NCBI RefSeq assembly: GCF_018279705.1
Contig: NZ_CP036498.1
Span: 2,807,001-2,871,000 of the forward strand
Reading direction: 5' to 3'
DNA from: Tardiphaga alba
GTDB lineage: Bacteria; Pseudomonadota; Alphaproteobacteria; Rhizobiales; Xanthobacteraceae
DNA length: 64,000 nucleotides
Positions 1 through 8,315 of the stretch are shown here, piece by piece. Position 1 is the first letter of the stretch. Every line of letters starts with the position of its first letter. Both the position numbers and the translations under genes were made by a program. Below the pieces are notes generated by a model, which saw nothing but the letters and a program-made list of their open reading frames with translations, did not search any database and was not told the DNA's origin.

Positions 1-177
1 AAGGTGATCGATTCCGCGAGCTTCATTGATGATCTCGGCGCTGACAGCCTCGACACCGTCGAGCTCGTGATGGCGTTCGAAGAAGAGTTCGGCTGCGAAA
101 TTCCGGACGATGCCGCTGAGACCATTCTCACCGTCGGCGACGCGACCAAGTTCCTCGAGAAGAATGCCAAGAGCTAA
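1..177 (+). CDS. acpP: acyl carrier protein, C-terminal part (5' end outside window)
   Basis: This is the last 58 residues of acyl carrier protein, the soluble carrier of growing fatty-acyl chains in type II fatty acid synthesis. The phosphopantetheine attachment motif GADSLD (serine in DSL) is visible near the left edge. It is followed by the acidic helix [18 protein letters not shown] and the usual end [15 protein letters not shown]. The gene start lies upstream of the window. It precedes fabF on the same strand, the standard arrangement in alphaproteobacteria. Identity is certain from the motif; only the N-terminus is missing. Confidence 0.97.
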   Translation, partial: KVIDSASFIDDLGADSLDTVELVMAFEEEFGCEIPDDAAETILTVGDATKFLEKNAKS

Positions 178-198
178 CTTCTTCGCGTGACACATTCT

Positions 199-237
199 GA
201 AGCCGGACGGATCGCGTCATTGCGGTCCACCGGCTTC
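199..237 (+). terminator. candidate hairpin terminator/attenuator after acpP
   Basis: GAAGCCGG at 199-206 pairs perfectly with CCGGCTTC at 230-237, with partial pairing inside (GGA/TCC). It sits 22 bp after the acpP stop and before fabF. The following bases are TTGCTGTG, so there is no good U tract. It may partly terminate or protect the 3' end of the abundant acpP message rather than stop transcription fully. Confidence 0.4.
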
Positions 238-255
238 TTGCTGTGAAGCGCGGGA

Positions 256-302
256 GCGTGATCCCGAAAAGTGGATATCGGTTTTCGGACCAGATCATGC
301 TC
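256..302. repeat. dispersed palindromic intergenic repeat (GATC...GAAAA...TTTTC...GATC type)
   Basis: An imperfect inverted repeat of about 47 bp: GTGATCCCGAAAAGTGG on the left and CGGTTTTCGGACCAGATCATGC on the right are near mirror images around GGATATCGG. I recognise this type of element from intergenic regions of Rhizobiales genomes; that is knowledge, not shown here by a second copy. It lies between acpP and fabF. It also creates a false in-frame N-terminal extension of fabF from an ATG at 243. Confidence 0.55.
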
Positions 303-338
303 AGGAGTGAGCTTTTGAAGGAAGCTGTGGAGATGCAG

Positions 339-1597
339 ATGAGGCGGGTAGTCGTCACGGGCCTGGGCATGGTGTCGCCATTAGCCTGCGGTGTCGAGCC
401 GACCTGGAAGCGTATCCTGAACGGGGAAAGCGGCGCCAAGCGCATCGACACGTTCGAAGTGTCGGATATCCCCGCCCAGATCGCCTGCATGATTCCGCGC
501 GGCGACGGCACCAACGGCACGTTCAATCCCGATCAGTGGATGGAGCCGAAGGACCAGCGCAAGGTCGATGACTTCATCATCTTCGCCATGTGCGCCGCCA
601 AGCAGGCGCTCGACGATGCCAACTGGCATCCGACCGAGCATGAAGATCAATGCGCCACCGGCGTGCTCATCGGCTCCGGCATCGGCGGTCTGACCGGCAT
701 CGCCGAAACGGCAATCGTGCTGAAGGAGCGTGGCCCCCGCAAGGTCTCGCCATTCTTCATTCCCGGCCGCCTTATCAATCTGGCGTCGGGCTATGTCTCC
801 ATCGAACACGGCCTCAAGGGCCCCAATCATTCCGTCGTCACGGCATGCTCCACCGGCGCTCACGCGATCGGCGATGCTGCGCGCCTGATCGCCCTTGGCG
901 ATGCTGACGTGATGGTCGCTGGCGGCACGGAGTCGCCGGTCAGCCGCATCGCCATGGCGGGCTTCGCCGCCGCGCGTGCGCTGTCCACCGGTTTCAACGA
1001 CACGCCCGAAAAGGCATCGCGTCCCTATGACAAGGACCGCGATGGTTTCGTGATGGGCGAGGGCGCCGGCGTCGTCATTCTCGAAGAATACGAGCACGCC
1101 AAGGTGCGTGGCGCCAAGATTTACGCGGAAGTCGTCGGCTATGGCCTGTCGGGCGACGCCTATCACATCACGTCGCCGTCGCCCGATGGCGATGGTGGTT
1201 TCCGCAGCATGAGCGCCGCTTTGAAGCGTGCCGGCATGACGGCTTCGGATCTCGATTACATCAACGCCCACGGCACCTCGACGCCGCTTGGCGACGAAAT
1301 CGAACTCGGCGCCGTCCAGCGCCTGCTCGGCAATGCCGCATCGAAGATTGCGATGTCGTCCACCAAGTCGTCTACCGGCCACCTGCTGGGGCGGCGGGCG
1401 CCATCGAGGCGATCTTCAGCATTCTCGCGATTCGCGACAACGTCGCCCCGCCTACCATCAATCTCGACAATCCGTCGGTGGAGACCGCGATCGACCTCGT
1501 GCCGCATAAGGCGCGGCCGAAGGAGATCAATGTCGCGCTGTCGAACTCTTTCGGTTTTGGCGGGACTAATGCGTCGGTGATCCTCAAGCGGGTGTGA
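339..1597 (+). CDS. fabF: 3-oxoacyl-ACP synthase II (frameshifted in this sequence)
   Basis: FabF condenses malonyl-ACP with acyl-ACP in fatty acid elongation. The N-terminus [15 protein letters not shown], the active-site cysteine in [11 protein letters not shown], and the histidines in [11 protein letters not shown] and STGHLLG are all present. The frame breaks at the G run 1388-1391: one further G restores [19 protein letters not shown] and runs to the proper end [17 protein letters not shown] with stop 1595-1597 (419 aa). As written, the frame stops at 1580. Start 339 has GGAG at 329-332; ATG 333 with AAGGAAG at 318-324 is the alternative. An upstream in-frame ATG at 243 is inside a repeat. 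FabF is normally needed for growth, so a base-calling error is the likeliest explanation. Confidence 0.93.
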
Positions 1598-1724
1598 TCG
1601 CTGTAGAGGTCTTCCACCGTTTCGCCGCAATCCGCATCGATTGCTGCTGTGGGCGTATGTTATTGATGGTATTCGGATTCGATCTCGGATTCGGTCCCGT
1701 CAGGATTGGACTCTAGGTACATCG

Positions 1725-2990
1725 ATGAGTGAGCGGTCGCCCATTTCGCCCCGAAGCCCGCGCGCTGCGCTGGAACCCGAACAGGTTCCGCCGCCGCCGA
1801 AGCGTTCGGATGTGGCGCGCAGCCCGCTCGTCGTGTTCGGCAATGCCGTCATTACCTTCGTCATTCTGGTCATGCTCGCGACCGGCGGCGTCTATGTCTA
1901 TGGCAAGCAGGCTCTTGAAGCGCCGGGACCGCTGTCGGACGACAAGATCGTCAACATTCCGACTCGCGCCGGCAAAGGCGACATCGCCGAAGTGCTGCAG
2001 CGCGAGGGCGTGATCGATGCCAATCGCTGGGTGTTCCTTGGCGCAGTGTTCGCGCTGAAGGCATCGCAGGATCTGAAGCCCGGCGAGTATCTGTTCCAGA
2101 AGAACGCCAATCTGCGCGACGTCATCGGCACGATCGTCGATGGCAAGGTGGTGCAGCATTCGGTGACTATCCCGGAAGGCCTGACCTCCGAGCAGATCGT
2201 GTCGCGCCTGTCCGACAACGATATTTTCACCGGCTCGATCCGTGAGATGCCGCGTGAGGGCACGCTGCTGCCGGAGACCTACAAATTTCCGCGTGGCACA
2301 CCGCGTGAGCAGGTGATCCAGCGCATGCAGCGCGAGCAGAAGCGCGTGCTGGCCGAAATCTGGGATCGCCGCAGCGGCGATGTCCCGGTGAAGACGCCGG
2401 AGCAACTGGTGACGCTGGCTTCCATCGTCGAGAAGGAAACCGGCCGTGCCGATGAGCGCAGCCGCGTCGCCGCCGTGTTCACCAATCGCTTGCAGCGGAA
2501 GATGAAGCTGCAGTCCGACCCGACGATCATCTACGGCCTGGTCGGCGGCAAGGGCACGCTCGGTCGCCCGATCAAGCGCAGCGAAATCCAGCAGCCGTCG
2601 CCTTACAACACCTATGTGGTGGATGGTTTGCCGCCGGGCCCGATCGCCAATCCCGGTCGCGCCTCGCTCGAGGCGACCGCCAATCCGGCGCGCACGCGCG
2701 ACCTGTTCTTCGTCGCTGACGGCACCGGTGCGCATGCGTTCACCGAGACCTACGACGCGCATCAGAAGAATGTCGCGAAGCTGCGCGCCATCGAGAAGGC
2801 CGCACAGAACGACACGGTGGAGCCTGCGGAAGAGCCTGCTCCAGCAGCCGCAATTGCTCCCGGAGAGGCCAATCCTGCCACGGGGGCTACGCCGCCACGT
2901 CAGGCGCCTGCCAAGCAGCAGCAGCGTCCGCGCACGCCGCCGGCCCGCCAGGGCGCAGCAGCGCCCAGCGGCGCGCCGGTCGCGCAATAA
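1725..2990 (+). CDS. mltG: endolytic murein transglycosylase MltG (YceG-like)
   Basis: MltG is an inner-membrane lytic transglycosylase that cleaves nascent peptidoglycan strands and helps set glycan length. The 421-residue protein has a Pro-rich cytoplasmic tail, one membrane segment at about residues 38-58, a LysM-like stretch (IPTRAGKGDIAEVL...), and the YceG catalytic region LASIVEKET (231-239) with downstream LQSDPTIIYG. The C-terminal 60 residues are Ala/Pro/Gln-rich and probably disordered. Start 1725 (MSERSPIS) is preferred because upstream in-frame sequence is unlike the family. It lies between fabF and yicC as in many alphaproteobacteria. Confidence 0.93.
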   Translation: MSERSPISPRSPRAALEPEQVPPPPKRSDVARSPLVVFGNAVITFVILVMLATGGVYVYGKQALEAPGPLSDDKIVNIPTRAGKGDIAEVLQREGVIDANRWVFLGAVFALKASQDLKPGEYLFQKNANLRDVIGTIVDGKVVQHSVTIPEGLTSEQIVSRLSDNDIFTGSIREMPREGTLLPETYKFPRGTPREQVIQRMQREQKRVLAEIWDRRSGDVPVKTPEQLVTLASIVEKETGRADERSRVAAVFTNRLQRKMKLQSDPTIIYGLVGGKGTLGRPIKRSEIQQPSPYNTYVVDGLPPGPIANPGRASLEATANPARTRDLFFVADGTGAHAFTETYDAHQKNVAKLRAIEKAAQNDTVEPAEEPAPAAAIAPGEANPATGATPPRQAPAKQQQRPRTPPARQGAAAPSGAPVAQ

Positions 2991-3094
2991 CGAGACGCGT
3001 TCAACCGCGCTGATTTCCAGTCCGGCCTGAAAGGGCCTATCCTTGTTTCGGTTCGCGCATCCGCGAATCCACTGATCTTTTGGAGCGTTTTGCG

Positions 3095-3982
3095 ATGGTG
3101 TTGTCGAGCATGACCGGCTTTGCACGGAGCCACGGCACCAGCGGCCCTTATACGTTCGAGTGGGAGTTGAAGTCGGTCAACGCCAAGGGTTTTGACCTGC
3201 GTCTGCGCATGCCGCAGGGCTTCGACGAGGTGGAAGCCACCGCGCGCAAGCGCGCAACCGAAGTGCTGTCGCGAGGCACCGTTTATGCCAACCTCACCGT
3301 GAAGCGTGCGAATGCGGAAGCTGCCGTTCGGATCAATCAGGACGTACTGAACGCGGTCCTGAAGATCGCCGCGGAGATGTCGAGCAAGATCGACGCGGTG
3401 GCGCCGAGCATCGACGGTTTGATGAACATCAAGGGCGTGATCGAGATGGTCGAGCCCGAGGCTGATGAAGCCGAGGAAGCCGCGGCGAAGACTGCCGTGG
3501 CTGCGGCTTTCGAGGAGGCGCTGACCGCGCTGGTCGATATGCGCAAGCGCGAGGGCAAGACGCTCGGCGATATTCTCACTGTGCGCCTCAACGAGATCGA
3601 AGAACTGTCGAAGAAGGCGGAGGCCGCTCCAGGCCGCAAGCCGGAAGCGATCCGCGCCCGCATCGCCGAACAGATCGCGACACTGCTCGATGCGTCCGAT
3701 CGCTTCGATCAGGATCGGCTGTCGCAGGAAGCGCTGATGATCGCCACCAAGGCCGACATCCGCGAAGAACTCGACCGTATCGCTTCGCATATTTCGCAGG
3801 CGCGCGAGATGATCAAGAAGGGCGGCCCGGTCGGCCGCCGGCTGGATTTCCTGTCTCAGGAATTCAACCGGGAAGTGAACACGTGCTGTTCCAAGTCGGG
3901 CGATCTCGAATTGACCAGCGCCGGCCTCGAAATGAAGAATGTCGTGGAGCAATTCCGCGAACAGGTTCAGAATCTGGAGTGA
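3095..3982 (+). CDS. YicC family endoribonuclease-like protein
   Basis: A 295-residue YicC/YloC family protein. The N-terminus VLSSMTGFARSHG and the C-terminal block EELDRIASHISQAREMIKKGGPVGRRLDFLSQEFNREVNT are family signatures (YicC N domain, then DUF1732). Family members are reported as endoribonucleases acting in RNA decay; function here is by homology. ATG 3095 is chosen because GGAG at 3082-3085 lies 9 bp upstream; an upstream TTG at 3080 overlaps that site. Its stop is 2 bp before gmk, suggesting translational coupling. Confidence 0.9.
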   Translation: MVLSSMTGFARSHGTSGPYTFEWELKSVNAKGFDLRLRMPQGFDEVEATARKRATEVLSRGTVYANLTVKRANAEAAVRINQDVLNAVLKIAAEMSSKIDAVAPSIDGLMNIKGVIEMVEPEADEAEEAAAKTAVAAAFEEALTALVDMRKREGKTLGDILTVRLNEIEELSKKAEAAPGRKPEAIRARIAEQIATLLDASDRFDQDRLSQEALMIATKADIREELDRIASHISQAREMIKKGGPVGRRLDFLSQEFNREVNTCCSKSGDLELTSAGLEMKNVVEQFREQVQNLE

Positions 3983-3984
3983 TC

Positions 3985-4626
3985 ATGTCGAGCTTCGAGG
4001 GAGTCGAACGGCGTGGTCTGATGTTCGTGCTGTCGTCGCCGTCCGGCGCCGGAAAGACCACGCTGACGCGCATGCTGATCGAGGAGATTGCCGATCTGCG
4101 CATGTCGGTGTCGGTGACGACGCGGGCGCCGCGGCCCGGCGAGATCGATGGCAAGGATTACTACTTCGTCGATCAGGCCAAGTTCGATCAGATGGTCGCG
4201 AATGACGAATTGCTCGAATGGGCAAAAGTCTTCGACAATTGCTACGGCACGCCGAAAGCGCCGGTCGAACATGCGCTGGCCGCCGGCCACAATGTGCTGT
4301 TCGACATCGACTGGCAGGGCGCTCAGCAACTGAATTCGCGTGCGCCGAGCGACGTGGTGTCGGTCTTCATCCTGCCGCCGTCGGTGCAGGCGTTGGAGCA
4401 GCGGCTGCATACGCGCGCGCAGGATTCCGCAGAGGTGATCCGCGGCCGCATGAAGAAGGCCGGCGACGAAATGAGCCATTTCGACGCCTACGATTATGTC
4501 GTCGTGAACGACAATATCGGCATCGCCTTCGAAGCCGTGAAGTCGATCCTGCGCGCTGAACTGCTCAAGCTGAAGCGTCAGGTCGGCATGGTGGCCTTCG
4601 TGCAGAAGCTGCGGCAGCAGCTCTGA
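3985..4626 (+). CDS. gmk: guanylate kinase
   Basis: Guanylate kinase phosphorylates GMP to GDP with ATP. The 213-residue product has the P-loop SPSGAGKTT (18-26), the GMP-binding stretch SVTTRAPRPGEIDGKDYYF, and the DIDWQGAQQL core. Start ATG 3985 follows the yicC stop by 2 bp with GGAG just upstream. The stop (4624-4626) directly abuts the stop of the convergent gene on the other strand, with no base between. Confidence 0.97.
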   Translation: MSSFEGVERRGLMFVLSSPSGAGKTTLTRMLIEEIADLRMSVSVTTRAPRPGEIDGKDYYFVDQAKFDQMVANDELLEWAKVFDNCYGTPKAPVEHALAAGHNVLFDIDWQGAQQLNSRAPSDVVSVFILPPSVQALEQRLHTRAQDSAEVIRGRMKKAGDEMSHFDAYDYVVVNDNIGIAFEAVKSILRAELLKLKRQVGMVAFVQKLRQQL

Positions 4627-5109
4627 TTACAGCTTCACCGCTGTCCATCGGCCGCTGCAGCCATTCGACATCCGCATCGAACCGCCACCGCTGCGGCCGG
4701 ACAATCGTCCGGTCATGATGGCGCTTACGCCACTGTTGTTGGCAGCCCCCTGAAATCCGCCGCTCGAGTTCACGGTGCTGCCGTCACTTCCGCGACCGCC
4801 GGAGAAGGTCAACGTGCTGTCGGCTGTGATGCCCGCGCAGATCTTTGTTTGACCGGTGAAGCTGATCCGCCATCTCCCATCGAAGCGGGCGACACTGCCA
4901 CCGCCATCCCCACCAGAGTTTCGCCGCGTGGGAGCGACCCGCGGTTCGGAACGTTCGCGGCTCGCAGGCCTGGCCTCACGCGGCTCGGAAGATGAGCCGG
5001 ACAGCGATTTGTTGTCGTTGCCGAGACTGCCGCCGGTAGCGCCCTGGCTCCATGCATCGTTGCTACCGAGCGTGACGGTGAGCAGACAGGCGAGAAAAGC
5101 GAATTTCAT
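4627..5109 (-). CDS. small secreted Gly/Ser/Arg-rich protein, paralogue A of the caspase operon
   Basis: A 160-residue protein with a signal peptide (MKFAFLACLLTVTLGSNDAWSQ). The mature part begins GATGGSLGNDNKSLSGSSSEPR, then a basic Arg/Pro linker, then a compact C-terminal domain (FDGRWRIS...GRLSGRSGGGS...SNGCSGRW). The neighbour at 5148-5633 shares both the first block and the last domain, so the two arose by tandem duplication. No enzymatic motif is seen. Start 5109 gives a clean signal peptide; an in-frame ATG at 5181 would overlap the preceding gene's coding end. Function unknown; likely periplasmic or extracellular. Confidence 0.75.
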   Translation of the reverse strand: MKFAFLACLLTVTLGSNDAWSQGATGGSLGNDNKSLSGSSSEPREARPASRERSEPRVAPTRRNSGGDGGGSVARFDGRWRISFTGQTKICAGITADSTLTFSGGRGSDGSTVNSSGGFQGAANNSGVSAIMTGRLSGRSGGGSMRMSNGCSGRWTAVKL

Positions 5110-5147
5110 GATGACCTGTGAGGATGTTGTGTGAGTTTCTTGGGTCG

Positions 5148-5633
5148 TTACTGCTTGCTCGCGACCCAGCGGCCCGAACACCCATCGGATCGCTGGAAGG
5201 TGCCCGAGCCGGTGCGGCCGGACAGACGGCCCTGGCTGGTGACGCCGATGCCGCTGTAATTGCCGGCGCCGCGCACGGCCCCGTTGGGGCTCACCGTGGC
5301 TCGGCCGCTGCCGCTGCTGCCTGTCATCCGCCCGCCCGATACGACGAATTGCTCCGTCAGTGTGTCGGAGCAGCCGGACGTGCCTGCACTCGATATCGAC
5401 CAGACGCCATCGAAACCGCCACCGCCGCCCTCGCCACGGCTGCGCGGCGCTGCCTGACGGCGTTCGGAGCGTTCGCGCGGCGCGGGCTTCGCCGCACGTG
5501 GCTCCGAGGACGAGCCAGACAGTGTCTTGTTGTCATTGCCAAGGCTGCCGCCGGTCGCGCCTTGCGCAAAGGCTGCGCCGCCCGACAGAAGGAGAGTGGC
5601 CGCGCCAATCATCAATCCGGATCGAACAGACAT
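5148..5633 (-). CDS. small secreted Gly/Ser/Arg-rich protein, paralogue B of the caspase operon
   Basis: A 161-residue protein with a signal peptide ending ...GGAAFAQ. The mature N-terminus GATGGSLGNDNKTLSGSSSEPR is almost identical to that of the downstream paralogue. The C-terminal domain FDGVWSIS...GCSD...GRLSGRTGSGTFQRSDGCSGRW shares its spacing of glycines and cysteines. It lies 27 bp after the caspase gene and 38 bp before the second paralogue, all on the minus strand, so one transcript is likely. The Arg-rich linker may be protease sensitive, but that is inference. Function unknown. Confidence 0.78.
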   Translation of the reverse strand: MSVRSGLMIGAATLLLSGGAAFAQGATGGSLGNDNKTLSGSSSEPRAAKPAPRERSERRQAAPRSRGEGGGGGFDGVWSISSAGTSGCSDTLTEQFVVSGGRMTGSSGSGRATVSPNGAVRGAGNYSGIGVTSQGRLSGRTGSGTFQRSDGCSGRWVASKQ

Positions 5634-5660
5634 TTCAAACTGCTTTCCAAAATGGCTTGT

Positions 5661-7028
5661 TTACAATTTCGCGTCGGGGCCTTTGACCGTGTTGGCGCAG
5701 ATGGCGCCGACAACGGAGCAGGATTTTCCGGTCTTGCTGCATTGATCGATGGCGGCGTCGCGCGCCTGCGCCAGCGTGCTGCGCGCCACCAGCGACCAGT
5801 TGCCGCCGAGCGCTGCAAAGGCGCCGCAGTTCGAACCGTAGAACGATAGTTCGAGCGGGCAGGACGCCGCGCCGCATTGTGCGCGGGCCTTGCCGACCGC
5901 GGATTTTCGCGAGGGCTGGTCCCACGACATGCCCCACTTCTTGTCTTTGGCGTCGTAGACGATGGCGCCCCACGGTTTGAGGTCCTGCACGCTGCGCAGC
6001 CTTTGCAGCAGGCCTTCGGTGGCTTCGCCGGTAGGTGGCAGGCCGCCCTTGAGCTGGAAATCACGGATCGCCACGGCGATGCCGTTCTTGCTGTTCAATG
6101 GCTCCGGATCGAAATTCAGCTCGTAGAGACGGTCACTGACTTCCGATAATTTGACCGGATCGGTGATGGCCAGCTTGTCGAAATCGATGCGCGGCGTCTC
6201 GGGGAGGCGTGCTTCCTGCACCGGCTTGGCCGGCACCACCAGCGGGACAGCGGGGGCGGGCGCTACGAAGTAGAAGCTGCCGTCGATCGGAGAGGACGAT
6301 ACCCAGGGCTGCTGTGCGCCGCCGGTGGAGCGCTTCACCGCAAGGCCGACCTGATTGAAGGTCTGGAAGATGTCGAGACCTGCTTGCTTCACTGTGGTCG
6401 CCAGCGCCTTGGTGTAGGGGCTGTTGCCATCGGTGCCATCCTGCGCCACCGAGCCCGGCTGGGTCGCATAAGAGATCAGCGTACCTTCGGGCGCGCGCAT
6501 CTGGGCGAGGCCGCCTTCCGCGGCGCGCAGCCCGCGTGAGCCGAACGGATTGTTGCGGCAGGCATCCAGAATGACCATGTTGAGCCGCGTGCCGGAGCCT
6601 TGCATCTGACGGAGCACGAGATTGACATCGACCATCTGGAAATCGACATCGGCCTCGCGGGTCGGATTGGCGCTGATCGGCACGAGGTAATTCGCGCCGG
6701 ACACCTGCACGCCGTGACCGGCATAATAGAACAGGGCGACATCGGCGCCTTGCACCTGACGGCCGAAGTTCTGCACGGCGATATCGAGGGAAGGCTTGTC
6801 GAGATCGAGCTGAGCGCCGCCGCCGACCAGCGTGAAGCCGAGCGCGGACAGCGTCTGCGCCATCAGCTTGGCATCGTTCTTCGGATTATCGAGGCGGGTG
6901 ATGGTCTGGTAGTTCGAATTGCCGACGATCAGCGCGATGCGCTTCTCGGCATGGGCGACGCCGAACGTCACCCATGACGCGAGAAATGTCAGCGCGAATA
7001 TGCGCGCGTAGCGGACGAAATGGTCCAT
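5661..7028 (-). CDS. secreted caspase-like (peptidase C14) protein with C-terminal DUF4189-like domain
   Basis: A 455-residue protein: signal peptide or N-terminal membrane segment (about 8-27, ending VAHAEKR), then a caspase p20-type domain starting IALIVGNSNY. The catalytic dyad is visible as His105 in YYAGHG and Cys157 in LDACRNNPF. After a Pro-rich linker (about 255-285) comes a short helical segment and a Cys-rich C-terminal region (WGAIVYD...WGMSWD...CGAASCPLELSFYGSNCGAFA...CSKTGKSCSVVGAIC) that matches DUF4189. Bacterial members of this family are proposed peptidases with Arg/Lys preference; the substrate is unknown. It heads an operon with two small secreted proteins. Its start codon lies in a perfect hairpin (7025-7053). 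Confidence 0.9.
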   Translation of the reverse strand: MDHFVRYARIFALTFLASWVTFGVAHAEKRIALIVGNSNYQTITRLDNPKNDAKLMAQTLSALGFTLVGGGAQLDLDKPSLDIAVQNFGRQVQGADVALFYYAGHGVQVSGANYLVPISANPTREADVDFQMVDVNLVLRQMQGSGTRLNMVILDACRNNPFGSRGLRAAEGGLAQMRAPEGTLISYATQPGSVAQDGTDGNSPYTKALATTVKQAGLDIFQTFNQVGLAVKRSTGGAQQPWVSSSPIDGSFYFVAPAPAVPLVVPAKPVQEARLPETPRIDFDKLAITDPVKLSEVSDRLYELNFDPEPLNSKNGIAVAIRDFQLKGGLPPTGEATEGLLQRLRSVQDLKPWGAIVYDAKDKKWGMSWDQPSRKSAVGKARAQCGAASCPLELSFYGSNCGAFAALGGNWSLVARSTLAQARDAAIDQCSKTGKSCSVVGAICANTVKGPDAKL

Positions 7029-7053
7029 GATCCCACCTGCAATGGGATCATGG
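7025..7053 (-). promoter_or_regulatory. perfect 11-bp hairpin enclosing the caspase start codon
   Basis: CCATGATCCCA (7025-7035) and TGGGATCATGG (7043-7053) are exact reverse complements around a 7-base loop. Read on the minus strand, the 3' arm contains the caspase ATG and the Shine-Dalgarno-like AGGTGGG spans loop and arm, so the folded mRNA would hide the start. The 5' arm carries another ATG in a different frame, opening a 20-codon overlapping frame. It could instead be a DNA operator. Confidence 0.55.
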
Positions 7054-7095
7054 TAACCACGACGGCGTGAATCGCAATTGGCCGGACGCGCAGTC

Positions 7096-8154
7096 TCAGT
7101 TCGCCAGCATGATGCGTCCGACCACCTTACCGGCGCGGAGCTGATCGATCCATTTCTGGGCGTCGCCCATCGGCTCTTCCTTCATGGGCGTCGGCTTGAC
7201 CTTGCCGGCTCGGGCAAGGGCCATCAGCTCTTTCGCCTCCTCAAGCGTGCCGACCATGAAACCTTCCACGGTCATGCGCTTGTAGATCCACTGCACCATC
7301 GGCAGGCTAAAGTTACCGCCCATCAGGCCGGACACCACGACCTTGCCGCCGCGGGCCACGGTGGCGACCGCGAAGTTCATGGATTTGTCATTGCCGGCGA
7401 AATCGATGACGCCGTCGAAGCCGCCGTCATTCTCCTTGACCATGCGCTTGGCCACATCGGGCTCGGCCGGGTCATAGGCGAAGGCGGCGCCGTTCTTCAG
7501 CGCGGCCTCGCGCGCGGCGGGATTGAGATCGGCCACCGAGATCGGCTGCTTGAACATGGCCTGCGCGAGGGAGAGGCCCGCCATGCCGACACCGCCGAGG
7601 CCCACCAGCAAAAGATTGCGCTGACGCGGACGATCGACCAGGCGCTTCAGCGCGCCATAGGCGGTGATGCCCGAGCACATCAGGGTCGCTGCGACATTGG
7701 TCGGCAGCGGATCGTAATCGAGCAGGTATTTTTCGTCCGGCACCAGCACATGGGTGGCGAAGCCGCCGTCGAGGGAGACGCCGAGGAAGCGGTTGCGAGC
7801 GCAGAGATTTTCGTCGCCGGCGAGGCAGTCACGGCACTTGCCGCAGCCGATCCAGGGGAAGACGGCCTTTTTCTTGCCGACCAGCGACTTGTCGCCGTCG
7901 GGACCGACTTCATCGACGATGCCTGCGATCTCGTGGCCGAGGGTGAAGGGCAGGGTCATGCCGCGGGTGGTGTCGAGCTTCTGGCCATTGCCGAGATCAG
8001 CCCAGCCGTCCTGGATATGCAGGTCGGAATGGCAAAGGCCGCAACGCTCGATGCGCACCAGCACCTCGCGGCCCTGCGGCTTCGGCGTGTCGATGATGGT
8101 TTCGCAGAGCGGAGCGTCGAACTTGACCAGCGACTGGCGGATCATTTTTGTCAT
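7096..8154 (-). CDS. zinc-dependent alcohol dehydrogenase (MDR superfamily)
   Basis: A 352-residue medium-chain dehydrogenase, expected to oxidise an alcohol with NAD(P). Catalytic zinc ligands are in CGLCHSD (Cys41) and GHE (His73 region); the structural zinc cysteines lie in CGKCRDCLAGDENLC (104-118). The Rossmann motif GLGGVG is at about 185-190. Start 8154 has GGGAAG 7 bp upstream; ATG 8145 is the alternative. It is on the same strand as the caspase gene and 67 bp upstream of it, but the caspase hairpin separates them. Substrate cannot be told from sequence. Confidence 0.9.
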   Translation of the reverse strand: MTKMIRQSLVKFDAPLCETIIDTPKPQGREVLVRIERCGLCHSDLHIQDGWADLGNGQKLDTTRGMTLPFTLGHEIAGIVDEVGPDGDKSLVGKKKAVFPWIGCGKCRDCLAGDENLCARNRFLGVSLDGGFATHVLVPDEKYLLDYDPLPTNVAATLMCSGITAYGALKRLVDRPRQRNLLLVGLGGVGMAGLSLAQAMFKQPISVADLNPAAREAALKNGAAFAYDPAEPDVAKRMVKENDGGFDGVIDFAGNDKSMNFAVATVARGGKVVVSGLMGGNFSLPMVQWIYKRMTVEGFMVGTLEEAKELMALARAGKVKPTPMKEEPMGDAQKWIDQLRAGKVVGRIMLAN

Positions 8155-8222
8155 TTTTGTTCTTCCCTAGACTTCGTTGTCACCTAGCAAACACAGGATG
8201 GCGGGGAGGGCAAGACCGTGAT

Positions 8223-8311
8223 GTAGCCCGGGTGAAGCGCAGCGTAACCCGGGGACCGGCGTTTCAGTTGGTTCGACATCCCCGGATTGCGCTGCGCTCC
8301 ATCCGGGCTAC
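8223..8311. repeat. 89-bp palindromic intergenic repeat (GTAGCCCGG...CCGGGCTAC)
   Basis: The arms GTAGCCCGGGTGAAGCGCAG and CTGCGCTCCATCCGGGCTAC are imperfect reverse complements. The loop begins GGGGACCGGCGTTTCA, which is also present in reverse orientation in the copy at 29835-29924, so the whole element is conserved, not only its arms. It lies between two minus-strand genes and may act as a transcription terminator or mRNA stabiliser. Confidence 0.85.
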
Positions 8312-8315
8312 GCAG

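Noticed and set aside
4627..7028. Toxin-antitoxin or phage-defence role for the caspase operon
   Set aside because: All three products carry export signals, so a cytoplasmic abortive-infection role like that of Gasdermin- or TPR-CHAT-type systems does not fit, and no partner defence gene is adjacent.
7078..8187. 369-codon open frame on the plus strand
   Set aside because: Antisense to the zinc alcohol dehydrogenase, whose metal ligands and Rossmann motif are intact.
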